This document shows, piece after piece, positions 12,952 to 15,212 of a stretch of DNA of 15,212 nucleotides. The position numbers and the translations under genes were made by a program. The notes beneath the pieces were generated by a model. The model saw only the letters and a list, made by a program, of their open reading frames with translations, was not told the DNA's origin and ran no database searches. The stretch spans positions 2,346,373 through 2,361,584 of the forward strand of contig CP070731.1 in NCBI GenBank assembly GCA_020347545.1, read 5' to 3'. The DNA comes from Flavobacteriaceae bacterium (lineage in GTDB: Bacteria; Bacteroidota; Bacteroidia; Flavobacteriales; Flavobacteriaceae). Numbering within the stretch: the first letter of the stretch is position 1; the number at the start of each line of letters is the position of its first letter.

Positions 12952-13039
12952 AAGTAGAGGCGATTCAAGTCAATTAAGCCCAAAATTTAACAAACTTTTT
13001 GAGTTTCTTTTTCTGTGTTTCTTAGTTCATATTCCTTTG

Positions 13040-13081
13040 TTAGTGTCGCTTCGATAGTGTCCCTTCGTTAGTGTCTCTTGG
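13040..13081. repeat. 14-bp tandem repeat, three units
   Basis: Units at 13040-13053, 13054-13067 and 13068-13081, consensus WTAGTGTCnCTTSG; they differ at only a few positions. They lie between the 3' ends of pyrF and the two-TM hypothetical gene, 10 bp from the latter's stop. 14 bp is not a multiple of three, so the array is noncoding. Confidence 0.8.
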
Positions 13082-13091
13082 CTCGAGTCTT

Positions 13092-13610
13092 TTATTTTGA
13101 CTCTCTTAAGGCCTTGATCAGAAAATTATGCAGCCCTACCATTTGCTTGTAACCGAATTTCTTGCCCAGTTGCCCGGAAAAGTACAAAACCACCCATAAA
13201 ACAGGCATGAGCAAACACATGACCATATAAAATTCGTAGTCCTGATCCAGGCTCCATCTGGAATAAAAAATCACAAAAAAAACGAAAAAAGTTACTGCCA
13301 CTGCAAAGTGCAGAAAGATAAAAAATGTCCAGATTTTAGGTTTGGGCCCCAAAATTCCCTTCACTATGGTTTTCTCTTGCTCCTTTTCTACCTCCACATG
13401 AAGCTGCGGGGACCAGAAATGTTCCTCGTCGGAAGGGACGTCAATAACGATATGATGATCGACGATCTTACTGCCATAAATACAATCTTTTTCAGAAAGC
13501 TTTTCCCGGAATCGCTGAATGACCTCCTCTATGGAGGCATCAAGTTCTATCCTGAATCTTGGCTTTAAAAGAATTCTGTTCAATTCATCATCGTGAATAG
13601 GATCGTTCAT
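13092..13610 (-). CDS. Hypothetical two-TM membrane protein
   Basis: 172 aa. Residues 1-92 form a soluble region rich in predicted beta strands (FRIELDASIEEVIQRFREKL, KIVDHHIVIDVP, LHVEVEKEQEKTIVKGILGPK). Two TM helices follow, about 94-116 (WTFFIFLHFAVAVTFFVFF) and 127-146 (FYMVMCLLMPVLWVVLYF). The C-terminal amphipathic segment (149-172) is basic. The topology suggests a cytosolic N-domain anchored in the inner membrane. I do not recognise a named family; the soluble part could be SRPBCC-like (helix after a strand, 'LDASIEEVIQRF'), which is a guess. It is divergent from der; a 7-of-8 -7-like TATATTTA lies at 13634-13627 on the minus strand. A 14-bp repeat array sits 10 bp past its stop. Confidence 0.75.
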   Translation of the reverse strand: MNDPIHDDELNRILLKPRFRIELDASIEEVIQRFREKLSEKDCIYGSKIVDHHIVIDVPSDEEHFWSPQLHVEVEKEQEKTIVKGILGPKPKIWTFFIFLHFAVAVTFFVFFVIFYSRWSLDQDYEFYMVMCLLMPVLWVVLYFSGQLGKKFGYKQMVGLHNFLIKALRESK

Positions 13611-13684
13611 CAGTAGGCTTTTAAAGTAAATATATACTTTTTTTCTTATCTCTCCCTGAGTTTTACGATTCGAGTTTATAAGCT

Positions 13685-13692
13685 TATCTTTG
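13685..13692 (+). promoter_or_regulatory. -7 box of der (TATCTTTG)
   Basis: A perfect TAnnTTTG match, 21 bp before the der ATG, predicting a leader of about 16 nt. TTTTAC at 13661-13666 is a poor -33 candidate at a suitable distance. Confidence 0.6.
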
Positions 13693-13713
13693 CACCGATT
13701 TTATAAAGAAAGC

Positions 13714-15018
13714 ATGGGAAACATTGTTGCAATTGTCGGAAGGCCAAATGTTGGTAAATCAACTCTCTTTAATCGATTGATTCAAAGAAGAGAGGCAATT
13801 GTCGATGCCGTAAGTGGTGTAACCAGGGACAGGCATTATGGGAAAACGGACTGGAACGGAAGAGAGTTTTCGTTGATTGACACAGGAGGTTATGTGGTAG
13901 GAAGTGATGATATTTTTGAAGCTGAAATCGACAAGCAGGTAGAACTGGCCATTGATGAGGCAGATGCCATTATTTTTATGGTGGATGTGGAAACAGGGGT
14001 CACGGGAATGGATGAAGAAGTGGCGCACCTGTTACGACAGGTTAAAAAGCCGGTATTTTTGGCCGTTAATAAAGTAGATAATGCGAAGAGAGCCGCTGAT
14101 GCGGTTGAATTTTATTCTTTAGGATTGGGCGATTATTTTACCATCGCGAGTACAAACGGAAGCGGAACGGGAGAATTACTTGATGCCATTGTAGAAGCGC
14201 TTCCTGAGAAAGAAGATAAAATTGAAGATGACTTACCGAGGTTTGCGGTAGTGGGAAGGCCCAATGCCGGAAAGTCTTCTTTTATCAATGCTTTGATCGG
14301 GGAAGATCGTTATATCGTAACAGATATAGCAGGAACGACCAGGGATTCTAACGATACCAAATACAACAGGTTCGGATTTGATTTTAACTTGGTGGATACG
14401 GCTGGAATCAGAAAAAAGTCGAAGGTAAAGGATGATCTGGAATTTTACTCTGTAATGCGTTCGGTACGTGCCATTGAATACAGCGATGTATGTGTTCTTG
14501 TTGTTGATGCTACCCGAGGATTTGAGGGCCAGGACCAAAACATCTTCTGGCTTGCCGAAAAAAATAAAAAAGGAATTGTCATCCTGGTGAACAAATGGGA
14601 TTTGGTTGAAAAGGATAATTATACCACCAAACAGTTCGAAGAAAGGATCCGGAAAGAAACGGCTCCTTTTACAGATGTTCCTATCGTTTTCATTTCAGCG
14701 CTTACCAAACAAAGGATATTCAAGGCCATTGAAACAGCAGTTGAAGTTTATAACAACCGAAAACAAAAAATTCCGACCAGTAAATTGAACGAGGCCATGC
14801 TCGAGATCATTCAGCACAACCCTCCTCCTGCCTATAAAGGAAAATACATCAAGATTAAATATTGCATGCAATTGCCTACCCCAACACCGCAATTTGCTTT
14901 TTTTGCAAACTTGCCGCAATATGTAAAGGATCCCTATAAGCGTTTTCTTGAAAATAAATTGAGGGAACTCTACAATTTTACCGGGGTGCCCATTATAATT
15001 TACATGCGTAAAAAATAA
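13714..15018 (+). CDS. der: Ribosome biogenesis GTPase Der (EngA)
   Basis: 434 aa from ATG 13714; a TTG eight codons upstream falls inside the -7 box. Two tandem TrmE-Era-like G domains. Domain 1: GRPNVGKST (9-17), TRD (37-39), DTGG (56-59), NKVD (119-122). Domain 2: GRPNAGKSS (181-189), TTRD (208-211), DTAG (228-231), NKWD (293-296). A C-terminal KH-like domain (about 350-434) ends with PIIIYMRKK. Der is an essential GTPase in maturation of the 50S ribosomal subunit. Length and motif order are normal for the family. It converges with the TPM-domain gene, with only 12 bp between the stops. Confidence 0.97.
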   Translation: MGNIVAIVGRPNVGKSTLFNRLIQRREAIVDAVSGVTRDRHYGKTDWNGREFSLIDTGGYVVGSDDIFEAEIDKQVELAIDEADAIIFMVDVETGVTGMDEEVAHLLRQVKKPVFLAVNKVDNAKRAADAVEFYSLGLGDYFTIASTNGSGTGELLDAIVEALPEKEDKIEDDLPRFAVVGRPNAGKSSFINALIGEDRYIVTDIAGTTRDSNDTKYNRFGFDFNLVDTAGIRKKSKVKDDLEFYSVMRSVRAIEYSDVCVLVVDATRGFEGQDQNIFWLAEKNKKGIVILVNKWDLVEKDNYTTKQFEERIRKETAPFTDVPIVFISALTKQRIFKAIETAVEVYNNRKQKIPTSKLNEAMLEIIQHNPPPAYKGKYIKIKYCMQLPTPTPQFAFFANLPQYVKDPYKRFLENKLRELYNFTGVPIIIYMRKK

Positions 15019-15030
15019 TTATTAAGGTGG

Positions 15031-15212
15031 TTACCAGCCTCCGCTGGCTCCACCACCTCCGAAGCCTCCGCCGCCAAAACCGCCACCAAAACCGCCGCCG
15101 CCAAAGCCGCCTCCGGAACTTCCTCCGAAACCACCACGGCTGCCAAAACCTCCTCGACCGGCATTGCTAAGAATAATGGCATCCAACAGGGAAAAACCTC
15201 TTGACCTTCTGC
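15031..15212 (-). CDS. TPM-domain protein, Gly-rich C terminus (5' part outside window)
   Basis: Sixty codons including the stop are visible. They begin RRSRGFSLLDAIILSNAGRG and then turn into a long glycine/phenylalanine-rich tail (GGFG, SSGGG, repeated FGGGG), ending GGGGASGGW. This ending is typical of TPM-domain (YgcG/TPM_phosphatase) membrane-anchored proteins of Bacteroidota, whose catalytic-like TPM domain and TM segment would lie beyond the right edge. The tail is extracytoplasmic or cytoplasmic depending on the unseen TM. A competing Ala/Val-rich frame on the same strand is a by-product of the GGN codons. It converges on der; no terminator lies between them. Confidence 0.8.
   Translation of the reverse strand, partial: RRSRGFSLLDAIILSNAGRGGFGSRGGFGGSSGGGFGGGGFGGGFGGGGFGGGGASGGW

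Noticed and set aside
15000..15182. Ala/Val-rich minus-strand frame at the right edge
   Set aside because: It is the shifted reading of GGN-rich codons; the frame ending in GGGGASGGW at 15031 matches TPM-protein tails.

Overview
The window looks like chromosomal DNA of a member of the Bacteroidota, most likely a marine-type Flavobacteriaceae. It is AT-rich, its genes mostly lack Shine-Dalgarno sequences and follow very short leaders, and several gene starts are preceded by the Bacteroidota -7 box TAnnTTTG. The gene families (three-subunit acyl-CoA carboxylase, YceI, SnoaL-like, type 2 PyrF, TPM protein with a Gly-rich tail) fit as well. Species-level assignment is not possible from the sequence alone.

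Left part (1-2823): the 3' half of a pirin-family gene, then a two-gene unit (SnoaL-like protein, secreted YceI protein) ending in a strong bidirectional terminator. Two tiny membrane-protein genes on the minus strand (59 and 30 codons, overlapping ATGA) converge on that terminator. Next comes the most unusual feature: three tandem copies of a 24-codon, highly basic microprotein gene (2316-2663). The copies differ mainly by synonymous and conservative changes, while the spacers between them have indels.

Middle (2824-6300): an AGE/cellobiose 2-epimerase-like gene, an XRE-type regulator with a large uncharacterised C-terminal region, a divergent 80-aa gene, and a stand-alone CBM48 (glycogen-binding-like) protein. 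A 17-bp block occurs twice, upstream of the epimerase and between the regulator and the 80-aa gene. Both times it sits 22 bp in front of a TAnCTTTG box, which suggests a small regulon around the XRE protein.

Right part (6470-15212): an acyl-CoA (probably propionyl-CoA) carboxylase operon of BCCP, biotin carboxylase and carboxyltransferase genes. The biotin carboxylase is interrupted by an in-frame TAG at a normally conserved Glu. Then come clpS, prmA and tpiA on the minus strand, with a terminator-like hairpin between tpiA and prmA. tpiA and pyrF diverge from closely spaced -7 boxes. A conserved-looking two-TM hypothetical gene diverges from der (engA). The 3' end of a TPM-domain gene converges on der and runs off the right edge. 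Short tandem repeats (4 x 18 bp and 3 x 14 bp) lie just downstream of the XRE gene and of the two-TM hypothetical gene.
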